Positions 27,001-37,752 of a DNA stretch of 64,000 nt are shown one piece after another. The DNA comes from Spisula solida. Its lineage: Eukaryota > Mollusca > Bivalvia > Venerida > Mactridae. How positions within the stretch are numbered: the first letter of the stretch is position 1; the number at the start of each line of letters is the position of its first letter. The stretch covers positions 16,349,322 to 16,413,321 of the forward strand of contig OX365955.1 in the NCBI GenBank assembly GCA_947247005.1, in the 5' to 3' direction. Position numbers and translations under genes: made by a program. The notes beneath the pieces were generated by a model. The model had not been told where the DNA came from, made no database searches, and was given only the letters and a program-made list of their open reading frames with translations.

Positions 27001-30000
27001 AGTGTCAGTTATATTGTTTACTTTACGTTACATATGTCGTTTTTCAATTAATTAAATTATTAATCAACAGTTACCTTAATAGCATCTGGGGACCTCTCCA
27101 TATGTGAAAAACATGATCGTAGATCTCGCCAAAGTCACGAAACAGCATAACATATATGTCGCTGATTACTCGAGTAAGAGTTAAAGGGTAGTTAACCAAC
27201 CAGACCTGTTCTATGTTGTTGATTTATTTCTTGCGAGGTCGTAATTTCAAATGTCAAAAGAAAAATAGAAGAAATTGGTAAAACCAATGAGGATTTGGTT
27301 TCCATTTCTAGTTCCCCAACGAATGTCTTTTCATAAACGTCAATAAATGATGGTACAGTACTAGTACTTAAAGGCAGAAACAATCTGTTAACTAAAACAA
27401 AAGTGCAAAAAGGACCCTAGGTTGCTCACCTGCCGTAGAAGTGCATGCTGGCCCGTATGGTCTTTTACAACTACTGACTAAGATTCAAGTAAATGCAACC
27501 TCTATTGCATGTACAATGTTTTCATACTGTCTTAACCAACGATATTATAATTTACACCAGACGACCCGTATTGAAACTCAGCCTAGATTCCATCTAGACA
27601 AACATTCTGACAACTTTTATGAGTCCCCTGAAACATTTAGCCTTGATGTCATACAAAATGCATTTATTTTTTTACTCTGGTGCCCCAATATCAAGCCTGA
27701 CCTAGATTGTGTTGAGATGATAATTGTGACCAAGTTTCATGAAGATTAAGCCAAACTTGTGACAGCTAGGTTTTTCTATGATTTGAGCTAGTGACCTAGT
27801 TTCTTACGCAAAATGATCCAATATCACACATAACCTAGAATTTGTTGCGATAATCATTGTGACAAAGTTTCATAACTATTAGGCAAAAGTTGTGACCCCT
27901 AGTGTCTACACAAGCAAATTGTGGACAGACGGACGGAGGACAGACGGATGAATGACGGACGAAGAGTGATCATAAAAGCTCAACCTGTCGCTAAAATTAC
28001 TATCGATTCCGGTATACATTGTATTCCGGTTAAACAGGATCCACTAATTAGGACAATCTAAAATAATGTAATAGAATGCAATTTATGAGTGAAGCATTGC
28101 CATTTAGTAATATAATTGCGATGTTGACATTTCGTCGAACTTGTTTCTGTCACTGATGCTTTATATAGAATAATCCGTTACGTATCTCGCCGCGGGTGAT
28201 TGATGAGGAATCCTGAGGTGTTTGACATTTTCTTTTCTTTGATACTACTGGGATTAGTGTGTGAGTGTTATGTTTTGTGATTTCATGTAACAATTTATGG
28301 TCTGTTCAATGTCGCGTTGTATTGTTTGACTGTTCGCATCCTACGAAGCTTACATCTGTCCATGCGCAGAGCACTGCTACTTTGTCAATTTCATATTGTT
28401 GCAAGTTTTGGTCTGGAAAACAATACAATAACTTTCTCGCAATTCAACACAGATGTCTTGACCGCACATGATGAAAACAAAACAAGATGAGATAAATACT
28501 TATATGGAACCAACGTTTTGTATGTCGAATTATATGCTTTTATTACTCACATTTTGAAAAGGGTCAACAAACTTTTCACGCTTACTAGACATAACCGACG
28601 AAGAAAGAATTACGCAAATATTAAAATATCATTCAGTCTGTTACTAAATTACGACAAGTTAATGCATGTAGTGATGCAGTGATCGTCGTTTTCCAAGTAC
28701 AAAATATACTGCAAATGATAAGTTGAGAGTGACTAGAGCAGCCTAACACAGAACGTTGTCTCATGTCCTTTCTCATATTACGTAAGGCAAGAAATGCGGA
28801 CCACGTTTAGTTAACACTGTTTGAATGCAGCACACAAACTTGTCGTGGCTGAACTTAAACAGAACTGTTAAAATTGCAAACAATATTGCAGATGTAAAAT
28901 TATGTTTTGTGAGAAATTCCCAATAACTGTTCATCTGATTGAATGTGCAAAGTGTATGAAGGAAAATTCGGTGCCCCTTCATCAATTGTGAGTAGCACGT
29001 TATGCTAATACCATGATGACCTGAAAATATCATAAAATTCAGATGATTTCTTCATTCGATTTTTGTTTTGACACCACCAGCTTCGGATTGTGATCTACTT
29101 ATTGAGCGTACAAAGCCGGTTGGTTACCAAATAGGTATCCTTGTTCAATTTCCTGGATCCAATCTCTTTGAAAATTTCTATCTCGCCCACAAATATTGTC
29201 GCCCATTATTGAGATCATTAAATGCTCAAAATCGGTATTACAAAATGACCACATTGACTCGGGAGCTTTTACAGCGCGAGGTACGTGATTGGTTGTTTTC
29301 TCATATTCAGACTATGTTGATGATTTTATTTTCAAGATATGCCTCAAGAGACTGGACTATGTTCCGGATGGCAATGATCAAAACTCGTTGTACATTTCAT
29401 ACATAATTTTTATTTTAGAATCAGGATGAAGGTTTCCAAATAGACGGGTTTCTGGTGGTATACAATATAACAGATCGTACATCCTTCGATATTGCCATTG
29501 ATATAATGAAACAATTACGGGACGAGGTGGGAGCTGACAAAGCTATTATACTGGTAGGGAATAAGACAGATATTGTCCGAAACAGAACCATCAGTCAAGA
29601 CGGTGAGTATATATATCCGGCGTACAAAATATCCTGTCCAGCCGCTGCTGGTGGATTAGTTCTCTTCTCACAAATCTGGATGTCATCATGCATAAAGATT
29701 ATATTAAGTCAGACAGGGAAGGCAGCACACAACTTAACAAGCCGAGCACAGAAAACATTAAAAACACACAAAGCACAATGACCAACTAAACAAGCGCAGC
29801 TCCGCCCAAGTCCAAGCTGTCGAAAAGTACAATAAATTATAACTAGCTGAATGACCCAGTTTCCACAGCAAAAGGACTATAATGCCTAGTTTTAGCTGTC
29901 AGAAATCTTAAAGCGAAGAAGTGCCCAACACACTACCGACCAAGAAAATTAAACATCCCTTGTCCCACTGTTTAAAGGCCGAGTAGAACAGATTCAGCAA

Positions 30001-32128
30001 ACAAAAGGCGGAATGCCTACGCTGAAGGACCTAGTTATAACAGTAAAACTGCTGAACTACATAGTTTTAGCAGACTTTAGTCTCAAAAGTTAAGTAACAG
30101 TATTTAAACGTTGAAAGGTCCGATTTCAGTACCAAAAAATCTGAAAGCCATAGCCGGCTGACCTAGTTTCAATAAGTAAAATGACGTAATTGAACAAATC
30201 GAGATATGACGTAATGAACAAAACGAGTATATTAAGTTAGACAGGGAAGGCAGCACTCAACTTAACCAGCCGAGCACAGAAAACATTAAAAACACACAAA
30301 GCACAATGCCCAACTAAAAAAGCGCAGATCCGCCCAAGTCCAAGCTGTCGAAAAGTATAATAAATTATAACTAGCTGAATGACCCAGTTGGACAGACAAT
30401 GTGTTCTCCATGTGTTTTCCTTGTCGAGTATTCCACATACCATAAAATCGTAAAGCAAATAAATAACAATTTCCGAAACGATTAGGGTTAATTTGAGATT
30501 ATTTGTTGTGGTAAATGTTGTTAACGTGTAGCATGTCACGCAAGTTGGGCTCAAATTGCGTGCCGAATGTCTGCCTTATATCACTCAATACAATTTCCTT
30601 AAACGAAAACCACCACTTATTGAACGGACGTATTAATGTAAACTAACATAATGTTGGTTTAACAAGTAACTTTATTTGTCCAGTATATTTCACTGGAAGG
30701 GAAAAATCACCATTAACGATTACATGCGACAACACGCGATTGTTTTTGTTGTATTGGCTATGGCCTATTTTTTGACAGACCAGGAAGTAAATAATGATTT
30801 TGGTAACTGGATTTCACGTCCCACTTCCGGTAGAAACAAGTTGTTGCTCAAGATTTGAAAACCAAACTGGTTTGTTTTTCAGTTCCACTCTTTTAATAAC
30901 GTTTCGGCATATAAGCCTGTTTCAAATCATGAAAATCATTGAACAAAATACATATCTAACTTCAGCATGATCCAACGGAAATGACGTAGCACCACATAAC
31001 CCGACGTCGTCGCCACGGCATAGGGCGCCAACATTTCAATACGATGAATTTGAAATATAAATAAATGTAGCAAATAAGAGACGAGTGTAAAACTATTGTA
31101 AATGTTTATAGGACATATCTATTATGCCAAAACACGTAAAATAAAAAAAATCAGTCTTCCAAGATTGCTGTGCAACCCGTTTCCTAGATCGGGAAACTCT
31201 CTTTTCTAAGTACTTGTTCGCTTGGTCTCCTGTATGTTGCTTCCTGGCAGCCAGAGACTATAGAGTTTCTGTAGAGCAAACAAATTCCTTGGTCATTTTT
31301 TCCTCTCCCAGATTATCAAAAAACCTAATGGGAAATCCCCGCTGGATGCAGTGTATTTGTTCATATTAATGTGATAAGTGTATGCTGTATGTTGATCGCT
31401 CAGTCTGTTTGTTGCCAGGTGAGGGACGCTGTGCGTTACTTAACACATAGTAGTATTTAATATCATTTTCTAGATGAGCTTGTCTACGACAAAGAGACCG
31501 TGCTCATATTGCGAAATGCCGAACCACACTTAATCAGAGAAATACTAGTTAGTAACCACACCTCTCACAGACAGGGTTCACCAACAATCTCAGACTGCAA
31601 CTCACACATAATGCGACTTACCATTTGCAAAATTAAAATTTAATAGCAGTTCTTTTAATCTAAGCCAATGAGTGTGTCTGTATAATTATTGTTACCCCCT
31701 GTACACTTATTCCAACTTACTTTAAGTAATTATGTGTATTTAAAACAAAACAGAAAAGACTGAAAAGAACATTAAATTGTATTTCAGTCATAGAATGTTG
31801 GCGCATGAACACCATGTCAAGATGTATGTATACGTCAATATAAATTAGATGTTTTATTGTATTTTCAGAAGGACGATCAGCAGCGGACAGTTACGGGTGT
31901 AAATACATTGAAATTTCTGCTGCATTAAATCATAAAGTGGACGAGCTTCTCGTAGGAATACATAAACAAATCATTCTGAAGTGTGACGCCATTGACAATA
32001 TTATCGATAATACAGACACAAAACAAAAAGTCAGAAAAGGTTCACTCAAAAAGACTAAACAGTTCTTAGAAAAAATGTTTCTCGGACAAAAAGGAAAGAA
32101 GAAAACTGAAAACTTGTATGTTAGCTAA
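11712..32128 (+). CDS. RGK-like small GTPase, complete four-exon gene
   Basis: Join 11712-12096, 15264-15349, 29419-29602 and 31869-32128 (915 nt, 304 aa); all junctions are GT-AG and in phase. TAA at 11706-11708, in frame just upstream, supports this ATG. Residues 1-95 form a basic, Ser-rich extension with two R-x-R-S-F motifs (14-18, 31-35). The G domain has P-loop GAQGVGKSS (102-110), a LQVDGEESTLEF strand where G3 should be, FLVVYNITDRTSF (168-180), NKTD (205-208, guanine-binding G4) and EISAAL (233-238, G5). The tail is basic (KKTKQF, KGKKKT) and ends ENLYVS. A long N-extension, absence of DxxG, VVYNITDR, a basic tail and an ending near the family's C-x-D-L-x-V-L all suit RGK (Rad/Gem/Rem), which regulate voltage-gated Ca2+ channels and the cytoskeleton. 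The family's terminal Cys is Thr here. No CAAX box, as in RGK. A divergent Ras-family member is the alternative. Confidence 0.82.
13905..14173 (-). mobile_element. Truncated DNA transposon copy, relative of 17817-18260
   Basis: Read on the minus strand it starts cttaagccgagtttccatgg and continues to ggtcagacaaaaaatgatg. It aligns along its length with the plus-strand copy at 17817 (cattaagccgggtttccatg through ggtcagacaaaatttttgat). An 80-codon frame (14153-13911) includes KEKWDLHAVTKDTIPF and VRQKMMLL. I do not recognise it securely. An N-terminal piece of a PIF/Harbinger-like element is a guess. Confidence 0.6.
14432..14557 (-). repeat. 'gacagggaaggcagc' dispersed repeat, minus copy
   Basis: The reverse complement gives ggacagggaaggcagcgctc, then cagccgagcgcagaaaacat and acacaatgcccaac, in the order of the copies at 29700-29861 and 30228-30389. 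Confidence 0.7.
15264..15349 (+). CDS. GTPase exon 2 (residues 129-157)
   Basis: An 86-nt exon between acceptor ttttcag and donor GTGAGT, read with one base carried from exon 1. Encodes VSLQVDGEESTLEF, the strand that precedes G3; the usual Asp of DxxG is replaced (FVQSED). It is too short to stand out as an open frame. Confidence 0.85.
15545..15615 (+). repeat. tRNA-like SINE head
   Basis: A-box TAGTTTATTGG (15553-15563, perfect to TRGYNNANNGG) is followed by B-box-like GGTTTGAATACTGGG (about 15596-15610). Cloverleaf pairing is poor. Confidence 0.5.
16611..17504. mobile_element. About 894-bp element with 15-bp perfect terminal inverted repeats
   Basis: Begins atttaaggaggtacg (16611-16625) and ends with its exact reverse complement (17490-17504). 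The interior includes accccacccacttgcaaaaa and ggggtcaccagccttttttg and has no transposase reading frame. TA or TTAA at the boundary could be a target duplication. Confidence 0.7.
17566..17640 (+). repeat. Three 25-bp units, each with a CRE-type site
   Basis: Units 'acctgcatgacgtcataaat ggaat' start at 17566, 17591 and 17616. The first two carry the palindromic CREB/ATF site TGACGTCA (17573-17580, 17598-17605). The third has TGACGTGA and then diverges. The array lies in intron 2 of the GTPase gene. Confidence 0.9.
17817..18260 (+). mobile_element. DNA transposon fragment with 'ggcgcgtaattacgcgcc' palindromes
   Basis: Plus-strand copy of the element at 13905-14173. It carries an extra block of acgcgcc/ggcgcgt words (17850-17895) near the end and an open frame 18002-18265 with RWRRWWLRFWSDK. 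Ends gtttccatgg are shared with the other copy. No catalytic triad is present. Confidence 0.6.
18345..19215 (+). repeat. Three diverged copies of a 100-bp block
   Basis: Similar text recurs at about 18345-18480, 18770-18880 and 19110-19215: a gtag..cc.tgacctat stretch, a T-rich run, then gagtacacttttatcaac or equivalents. Divergence is high, so the repeat is old. Confidence 0.4.
21553..21576. repeat. Perfect hairpin, 11-bp arms and 2-nt loop
   Basis: ttgtgtggcgt, aa, acgccacacaa. An isolated palindrome in intron 2. No associated element ends were found. Confidence 0.8.
22555..22652 (+). repeat. tRNA-like Pol III unit (SINE head or tRNA pseudogene)
   Basis: A box TAGCCGAGTGG (22561-22571) and B box GTTCGAAAC (22619-22627) both match consensus perfectly, as in Leu/Ser tRNAs. 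A run of seven T (about 22645-22651) could terminate Pol III. The anticodon arm does not fold convincingly and the acceptor pairing is weak. Confidence 0.55.
23131..23197 (-). repeat. tRNA-like SINE head, minus strand
   Basis: The reverse complement shows A box TAGCTCAGGTGG and B-box-like GATTCAAGTTC, spaced as in a tRNA. Stem pairing is poor. Confidence 0.5.
24209..24353. repeat. Cluster of five 'cctgcatgatgct' words in both orientations
   Basis: cctgcgtcgtgct (24212), cctgcatcatgct (24230), agcatgatgcagg (24287), cctgcatgatgct (24322) and agcatgacacagg (24339). Arms 24230 and 24287 form a 13-bp inverted pair; several alternative hairpins are possible. Confidence 0.75.
24735..24913 (+). repeat. 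45-bp tandem repeat, four units, each with a B-box-like word
   Basis: Units start at 24735, 24780, 24824 and 24869 with 'catccgacacgtgaacggca' and 'gctggttgggttcgatccta'. One unit lacks a base. Each contains GGTTCGATCC, which fits the Pol III B box. Confidence 0.9.
26365..26568 (+). repeat. Left arm of a 200-bp intronic inverted repeat
   Basis: Matches the reverse complement of 27991-28192 over its length: ggcgaga.acgta start, gacgaaatgtcaacatcgca core, cggaatcgat and attttag end, with small indels. The arms are 1.4 kb apart within intron 2. Confidence 0.85.
27404..27995 (+). repeat. Diverged 'gtgacctagtttttgac' family element
   Basis: Starts with ggaccctaggttgctcacct, carries two or so recognisable units (gatttgagctagtgacctag, aatcattgtgacaaagtttc), a GACGGACGGAGGACAGACGG tail (27932 onward), and ends gctcaacctgtcgctaaaa. 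It is the same family as 53878-54470 and 55308-56660. Confidence 0.75.
27991..28192 (-). repeat. Right arm of the intronic inverted repeat
   Basis: Reverse-complement partner of 26365-26568. Its inner edge abuts the terminal 'ctaaaa' of the preceding repeat element. Confidence 0.85.
29419..29602 (+). CDS. GTPase exon 3 (residues 158-218, NKTD)
   Basis: Acceptor tattttag, donor GTGAGT (29603). Encodes FLVVYNITDRTSF and IILVGNKTD, the G4 motif. It enters in phase 0 and leaves one base over. Confidence 0.9.
29700..29861 (+). repeat. 'gacagggaaggcagc' repeat, copy 1 in intron 3
   Basis: About 162 bp, nearly identical to 30228-30389 in the same orientation: tatattaagtcagacaggga start, ctagctgaatgacccagtt end. 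Its edge is under 100 bp from the exon 3 donor. Confidence 0.9.
30228..30389 (+). repeat. 'gacagggaaggcagc' repeat, copy 2 in intron 3
   Basis: Direct partner of 29700-29861, about 370 bp downstream, with roughly ten differences by eye. It may mark a local duplication. Confidence 0.9.
31869..32128 (+). CDS. GTPase exon 4 (residues 219-304, C-terminus)
   Basis: Acceptor attttcag. Encodes YIEISAAL (G5), an amphipathic DELLVGIHKQI helix, a lysine-rich tail and the stop TAA 32126-32128. I could not identify a clear AATAAA in the following few hundred bases. Confidence 0.88.
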
Positions 32129-32407
32129 AATAGCAAGTAACAGAACATTAGACAATGTCAGTAAGTAACAGAACATTAGAAAATGTCAGTTCGGACCAAA
32201 CCAAATACCCTGATCACTTGAGCTAGTGGTAACATCATTCATATTGTACATGGACGACATACCAGAATCTCGAATACGGTACTGATATAGTAGCTCCTTT
32301 GTTCGGGTAGTTCGAAACTGGCCAGTCAAGTCTGGTCAATTCAATAGCATGTTTATATACATGAAATAGCGCCAGTGTGACTTTAACCCACACACACCAA
32401 AACACAT

Positions 32408-32475
32408 ACGAGAGGTGCCCCACTTATATTTAAACACCGTTGAATATCCGATATTTTCCTGCTAATCCGGTATAA
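32408..32475 (+). repeat. Terminal-repeat-like segment, inverted copy at 40698-40761
   Basis: acgagaggtgccccacttat through cgttgaatatccgatatttt, with about five differences from the reverse complement of 40698-40761. Both copies are preceded by TA at the outer edge, as in TA-target transposons. Confidence 0.8.
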
Positions 32476-33524
32476 TCGAATTGTCTCTATACAGCCATGT
32501 ATATTAATGTGTCGACTAATATATACACTCGCTGTGTTTTTTAATTTTGCAATTTAGTTAGACCCCAAATCAACAATTTTGTTGGGGCATTGTTTTGAGA
32601 TGTTTTAAGACCGAAAACTTTCATTGATGGTGTTAACATTGATCAAGTGTAATCAATGTTGCTTTATCGTTAAGATTCCAGTCTTTGAATTCAGGATTGT
32701 TAGACCTCGGCATTTAGTATTCTGTTGTATTATACTAGGAATTTGTGTTCTTGAGGTATCGAATGGTGTGATTGTGGTGGGGTATGAAGCTGAGTCGTGA
32801 CTATAACACCATGTTCCAGACAGTGTCGCCAGGAACGAGATGTTGCAAACATTTTGTCCAAAAACGATTTTAAAGGTGCTGCCTCACAGATTGGGCTAAA
32901 TGTTTTGTATATCGTGATTTTCCAAACTAACCAAGTACTGGTGTAATAGAAAGCCACTGACAGTTGCTTTATGAAATATTTGGTGTAGATAAGCAATTTT
33001 AACCACTCTCGATATCGCCCACTGAGTATATTGTTTTCTTCCAACGTGCTTTGTGAATTACATAATTCACACATGATTGAACTGTAACATCAACAAACTA
33101 CAGCGTAAACATCAGTGAGGTAGTTGGTTCGTTTTTCGATTCATTTTCATCAAATGCGAACACATTTCAGGCAATTTAAGTAATAGAAGTGTTAATTCTA
33201 TAGGTTACCCTATAGAATTTTTGATGTAAAATACTAAACAACTACCAAATGCCGAAGTTTTTCAAGTTATTTTAGACGGCAGTGTGGTTGTTTATGGGAT
33301 ATACAGGCAACTATACCAAATTTACGCGAATATTTGACAATTTTATTTCATTTTTGATATGTGAGGAGCATAGTATTGTCTGACCAGATTAAACTGAGAC
33401 TCTGATCAAAGTCGGTATACGCCCGGCTGTACTCGGCTGTTTTCGATTCGTATGTTTATTTAAAACATGTGCAGTAATCTATGCATTTATAACAAAATTC
33501 AAAAGAAAAATCAAGCATAGATAG

Positions 33525-33600
33525 AAGCGCAGTGGAAACGTTTGCGCCTTTAACGCCAGTGGTCGCAGGTTCAAACTCGTGACTTTCTGTAACCTTTTGA
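33525..33600 (+). repeat. tRNA-like SINE head
   Basis: A-box-like AGCGCAGTGG (about 33527-33536) and B-box-like GGTTCAAACTC (about 33568). Similar 'acgtttgcg' text occurs in the minus-strand segment at 33837-33890. Confidence 0.45.
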
Positions 33601-33836
33601 CATTAATATTTTTACTTCAACATTCTATCCTTGAATCAAGGGGTTTTTGTTTAAAACTTTTCCCGTACGGTCTTATATTATTTGGTCTTTAATTTCGGTT
33701 TTTGAAATATTTCAATCATTATAAATCTGATGCATGCCTGAATTGTGTAATGGATATGTGAAAAAAGGGATGATTATAATTCACGAATAGCATACTTACA
33801 TGTAAAGAAAAAAGGTTAAATAAAACTATTGAGTTT

Positions 33837-33890
33837 GCCTCGAACACGATACCTTGTGGTCTACAAACCGCAAACGTACCTACTGAGCCA
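33837..33890 (-). repeat. tRNA-like SINE head, minus strand
   Basis: The reverse complement gives A box TGGCTCAGTAGG (33879-33890) and a perfect B box GTTCGAGGC (33837-33845). Convincing internal promoter spacing, poor cloverleaf. Confidence 0.5.
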
Positions 33891-34788
33891 TCACATATTG
33901 TTATCTAGTAGCAACTCAATAAAGCCACATGTAGCGTTAATTGTAACTTATATGTTTTAATAACTTCGGAAATTTCCGGACTTGAACGAATTATGCAAGA
34001 ATTCTCAGTTTAATCTGTACGCTCATTTTTCCCTTTATAGAACAAATATTAGTTTTAACAAGCAACAACACAAGTCTCGAAACCGGGTGCGAACTTTGGT
34101 AGTCTCTTAGACAATTCTCAAAAAGCAATATGTTCTTTTACCGTAAATATCTCAACGATAAAGTATTATCTCGTCAGAGGTGAAAAAGTTATCTAAATTA
34201 CCGTTTCGTTGTAGCATAAATGGGGTTTAAAACGATTGTCTTCCTTGTATTTTTTGGTTAAAATCTCTATTGAACACCGCTTGTTTCCAGAGTTTGACGT
34301 TCACCATTGTCGAAATTACTTGTTTGATAATACCGAAGGATACTCCTAACTTTATCGAAATCTCCATTTTAGTTATTGGAGTTATCCTGTTATCATATCA
34401 CCAAAGGGTATGATTATTTTAGGACTCGTCACTCTTCGGCATTTTTTAGCATTAGCTGTCTAACTTGAATGTTGACCTACTTTAACAACCAATTAAATCT
34501 TTATAAATTTCTCAGAGGTGAATGAAATTCCACAATTTGATATAATGGAATATTGTATTCTTTTCACAAAAGGTTATGCTCGATTTAAAACTATTGCACT
34601 GTTCTCTTGTGCTAAACTTATAGTACTATACTGGCCTTTCTGCTATATCATAGATTTAGTTCTACAGTGTACAAGACAATATTACAGAGTTAAACTTGAT
34701 GTGACCTCTTGCTAGCAACTATTGGAGGAATTCACAACTATATAGTATACGTCAGCAGAACAGTCTGCTACAGGTTATATCAGGACCT

Positions 34789-34817
34789 GGGCTGGTATTC
34801 ACAAAGCTTCTTAGATA
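34789..34817 (+). repeat. 29-bp transposon end, inverted partner at 39866-39894
   Basis: gggctggtattcacaaagct followed by tcttagata is a perfect reverse complement of 39866-39894. The following 200 bp is rich in ttctta/aagat words, as is the DNA inside the right end. Confidence 0.85.
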
Positions 34818-37495
34818 AAAATATATCTTAAATATCCTATAAATTTCTTAGATATGATAAAATTCGTCTTAAGTTTAATTTATTTCTAAGTAGCTATTCA
34901 CAACATATCTTAAACTTAAGATCTTCTTAAATAGCCAATTTTTGTGTTAAATATCCATTTTCAACTAAGAAATGTGCCTATATTTAAGATACATGTATAG
35001 GTATCTTATCGACTTGAGAAATTTCTTAGTATATTATCGCCATTTAATTATATGCGTTAAACCGAGTATACAGCAAGAAGCACATCACATTATACATAAG
35101 TATGTACTTCTATACTAATATACATCTTCAAAGAATACGCCTAAACTTATTTTGTATATTTTACTACTGTGTATGGGCTGAAATCGACTGTCAAAAAATC
35201 GAATCGAGTGGGCGAAATATTGTTCTATTTTTAGATATTATACAAGTACGGTTTGGATGAAAAGTCCGTTATTCCGGCATGTTGTAATTTACAAACGCAG
35301 TTACCTTTCGTTGACGAACTGTAAATAGCCTCTCTTGTTGAGTTATTATATAAGTATACCCACATGTGCAGCATTGATAGTGAAGACACAAACAGTATTT
35401 TTCTTTTGTAAATCATATGCAACTAAGAATTTATAAGTGTTTATTGTAACTTTTTTCATTTTGGGACATGGTTCCTACTTTGTATTTTTAATACTGGCAC
35501 ATGTCTGATAGTTACAGATATAACAAGACCATTACTATAACCCCCTTCCACTCCATTGCAGGGGATTAATAATGATAAACATAATTATGTGAATACAAGA
35601 AATCCGGACATGGTGTCATGCATTGTAAGATCCCGCGATTCCTTAACATGCTCCGTGTACAGTCTGAGTTAAACTACCTCTGACTATCCAACCAGTTTAT
35701 CTCTAGTTTACGGAAAACACTTACTGAACGTAAGCTTCAATAACCAGCAAGGTATTACATTTTAGCATGCGTCCAATACAAATTACATCAAGATCAAGTG
35801 ATTCTACAGGACCATAGACTCAGTATTAGATAGTTGCACCCTAAACTTACCAAACAATTACTGCTTGATATTATAAGAAACATTTCCTTTTCATTTTAGT
35901 GCCTTGTGTGATTATATTCACAAAGTGAATATATTTGAAGACTTACTTCAGACAGATTTCAACTTCAGCAATGTCAGTATACTAGAACATTTAACTTTCA
36001 ATGCTCGGTGACAAAGTGGTTATCTAGAGCAGCATTCACCATGAGGAACAACACTTTGCAGGTCTTATCTCATCTAGGCAACGTTTGGCATAGACATAAA
36101 TGTACCAGTTGTTAAAAACAGTTCCCTTGCTTGAAGTTTAGCAATGTTGGTAGTTCCAGTAAAATAGTGAAACTTATCTTGGTACACAACAACTGTTTCA
36201 TTAAGTATACATTACTTCGATAGTGTTAATTCAGGTGATGCAACAGCACAGACTATGTATGAAGTAATATCGCTCTATATATACATGCACGTTGTCAGAA
36301 GAATATGTCAGTAAAATCGACAGACCCTCTCTATATATGGCTGGACACAATATAAATATATACTCCACTATAAAACAGTTGAAATATGAACTGAAACATA
36401 GCTGTAGTTTAATCATCATAACACAAAATACAGATGACCTGTAATTGCAATAGATGCTACAGTAATAGAAACTAAAATAAATCATTTTGTTTATTTCATT
36501 TTTAAACCCTTATGACATAACAAAGTCAATGGCTTCTTATTAATAAATAACTTCTTCAACTTAAATACATATTGTATATGGGATGGTAATAATGTTGAAT
36601 AATTGTAACAAACATGTACTTGAGCTGGCAAGTAAACTTTCTTTATTATGTCGATAAAAAATTAAAGAATAAATAAGCTGTTCTATGAACAGGTGGATGT
36701 CCTAAGGACTGTCCGTAAGACAGTGTGCTCGACTATTCGCCACCATTTGTCCCATAAATTTCAGTTCAAAACAGGATATAAGTTATACAACATAGATTCA
36801 ATGCAATATAATTGATAGTTCATGAAATCTGAGTGGTCTGAATGTAACTTTTCAGGTAAAACTTTAACCAATAAACCTCTAAGTAAGAAAGGGTCATAAC
36901 TCGACTTTAAATAAAAATGGAGTTATTGCACTTAACAAGTACTGTTCACTTATGATGATGAACAAGTGTTGTAAGTTGCAATGGTACAGTATTGATAGTA
37001 TATTAGATATGGTATGAATGTAACTTGCACCAAAAACCTTAATCAAAAAGTATACCTTTAAAAGGGGCATAACTTCAATTAAAATCAAAATGGAGTTATA
37101 GCACTTGACCAGTATTGACGACTTCTAATGATGGTAAGCATGTTCTGTATGTTTTAATGTTATAGCATGGATAATATGTATCATCTCGTACGGGTCTCAT
37201 ACCGACATCAAACGAGCTATGTATGGTATCCGAACTGATTTTAACACTAATAGACTCCTCGCATGCTATATCGAAGAGTACTCACACGGGCACTGAGTGG
37301 TCACCGTACGGACATCATAGGAGTGGCATGCAAATCCTTTGCGAACCTAATAGCTCCGGACGGGTTCCGGACACCTTCGCTGTGTTATTGTTCGAAAGTC
37401 CGGTTGTGACTTCATAGTTCATGCTTCAAACTTTACACTTCCAATTTCATGTCTAATATTGCTTTACGGTTCATATGTTATATGTAAACACCCGT
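34818..37495. other. AT-rich DNA, no gene; two tandem units near 36880-37145
   Basis: The only structure recognised is a pair of roughly 165-bp units, each with 'aactt.aaataaaaatggagttat.gcactt' text (36895 and 37070), related in style to the repeats in the ABCG introns. Confidence 0.45.
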
Positions 37496-37496
37496 A

Positions 37497-37752
37497 CATA
37501 GTTCACCCTTCATAGTTCATATTCCACAGTTCACACTCCACAGTTCATACTCCACAGTTCATACTCCACAGTTCACACTCCATAGTTCATACTCCATAGT
37601 TCATACTCCACAGTTCATACTCCACAGTTCATACTCCATAGTTCATACTCCACAGTTCACACTCCACAGTTCATACTCCACAGCTCACACTTCATAGTCC
37701 ATACTTCATAGTTCACGCCCCACACTTCATAGATCTCAGTTCACACTTCATG
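37497..37752 (+). repeat. 15-bp minisatellite, about 17 units
   Basis: Unit ccacagttcatactc, with cac/tac and cat/cac variants. Units degenerate toward both ends. Confidence 0.92.

Larger units (their letters stand above)
15350..29418 (+). other. Intron 2 of the GTPase gene (14 kb)
   Basis: No exon-like stretch was recognised inside. It contains the repeats and transposon remnants listed separately between 15545 and 28192. The stretches 18270-19300, 19500-21540, 21600-22550, 23200-24200, 24915-26360 and 28200-29400 are AT-rich with no gene I can support. Confidence 0.7.
29603..31868 (+). other. Intron 3 of the GTPase gene
   Basis: Intron of 2,266 bp. Holds the two direct repeat copies described separately. 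The remainder (30390-31868) shows no recognised feature. Confidence 0.7.
32129..34788. other. 3' flank of the GTPase gene and intergenic DNA
   Basis: Contains the 64-70 bp end-like segment at 32408, a ccccaa...ttgggg hairpin near 32563-32587, an 11-bp-arm palindrome (33194-33219) and two tRNA-like segments (33525, 33837). No gene seen. Confidence 0.5.
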
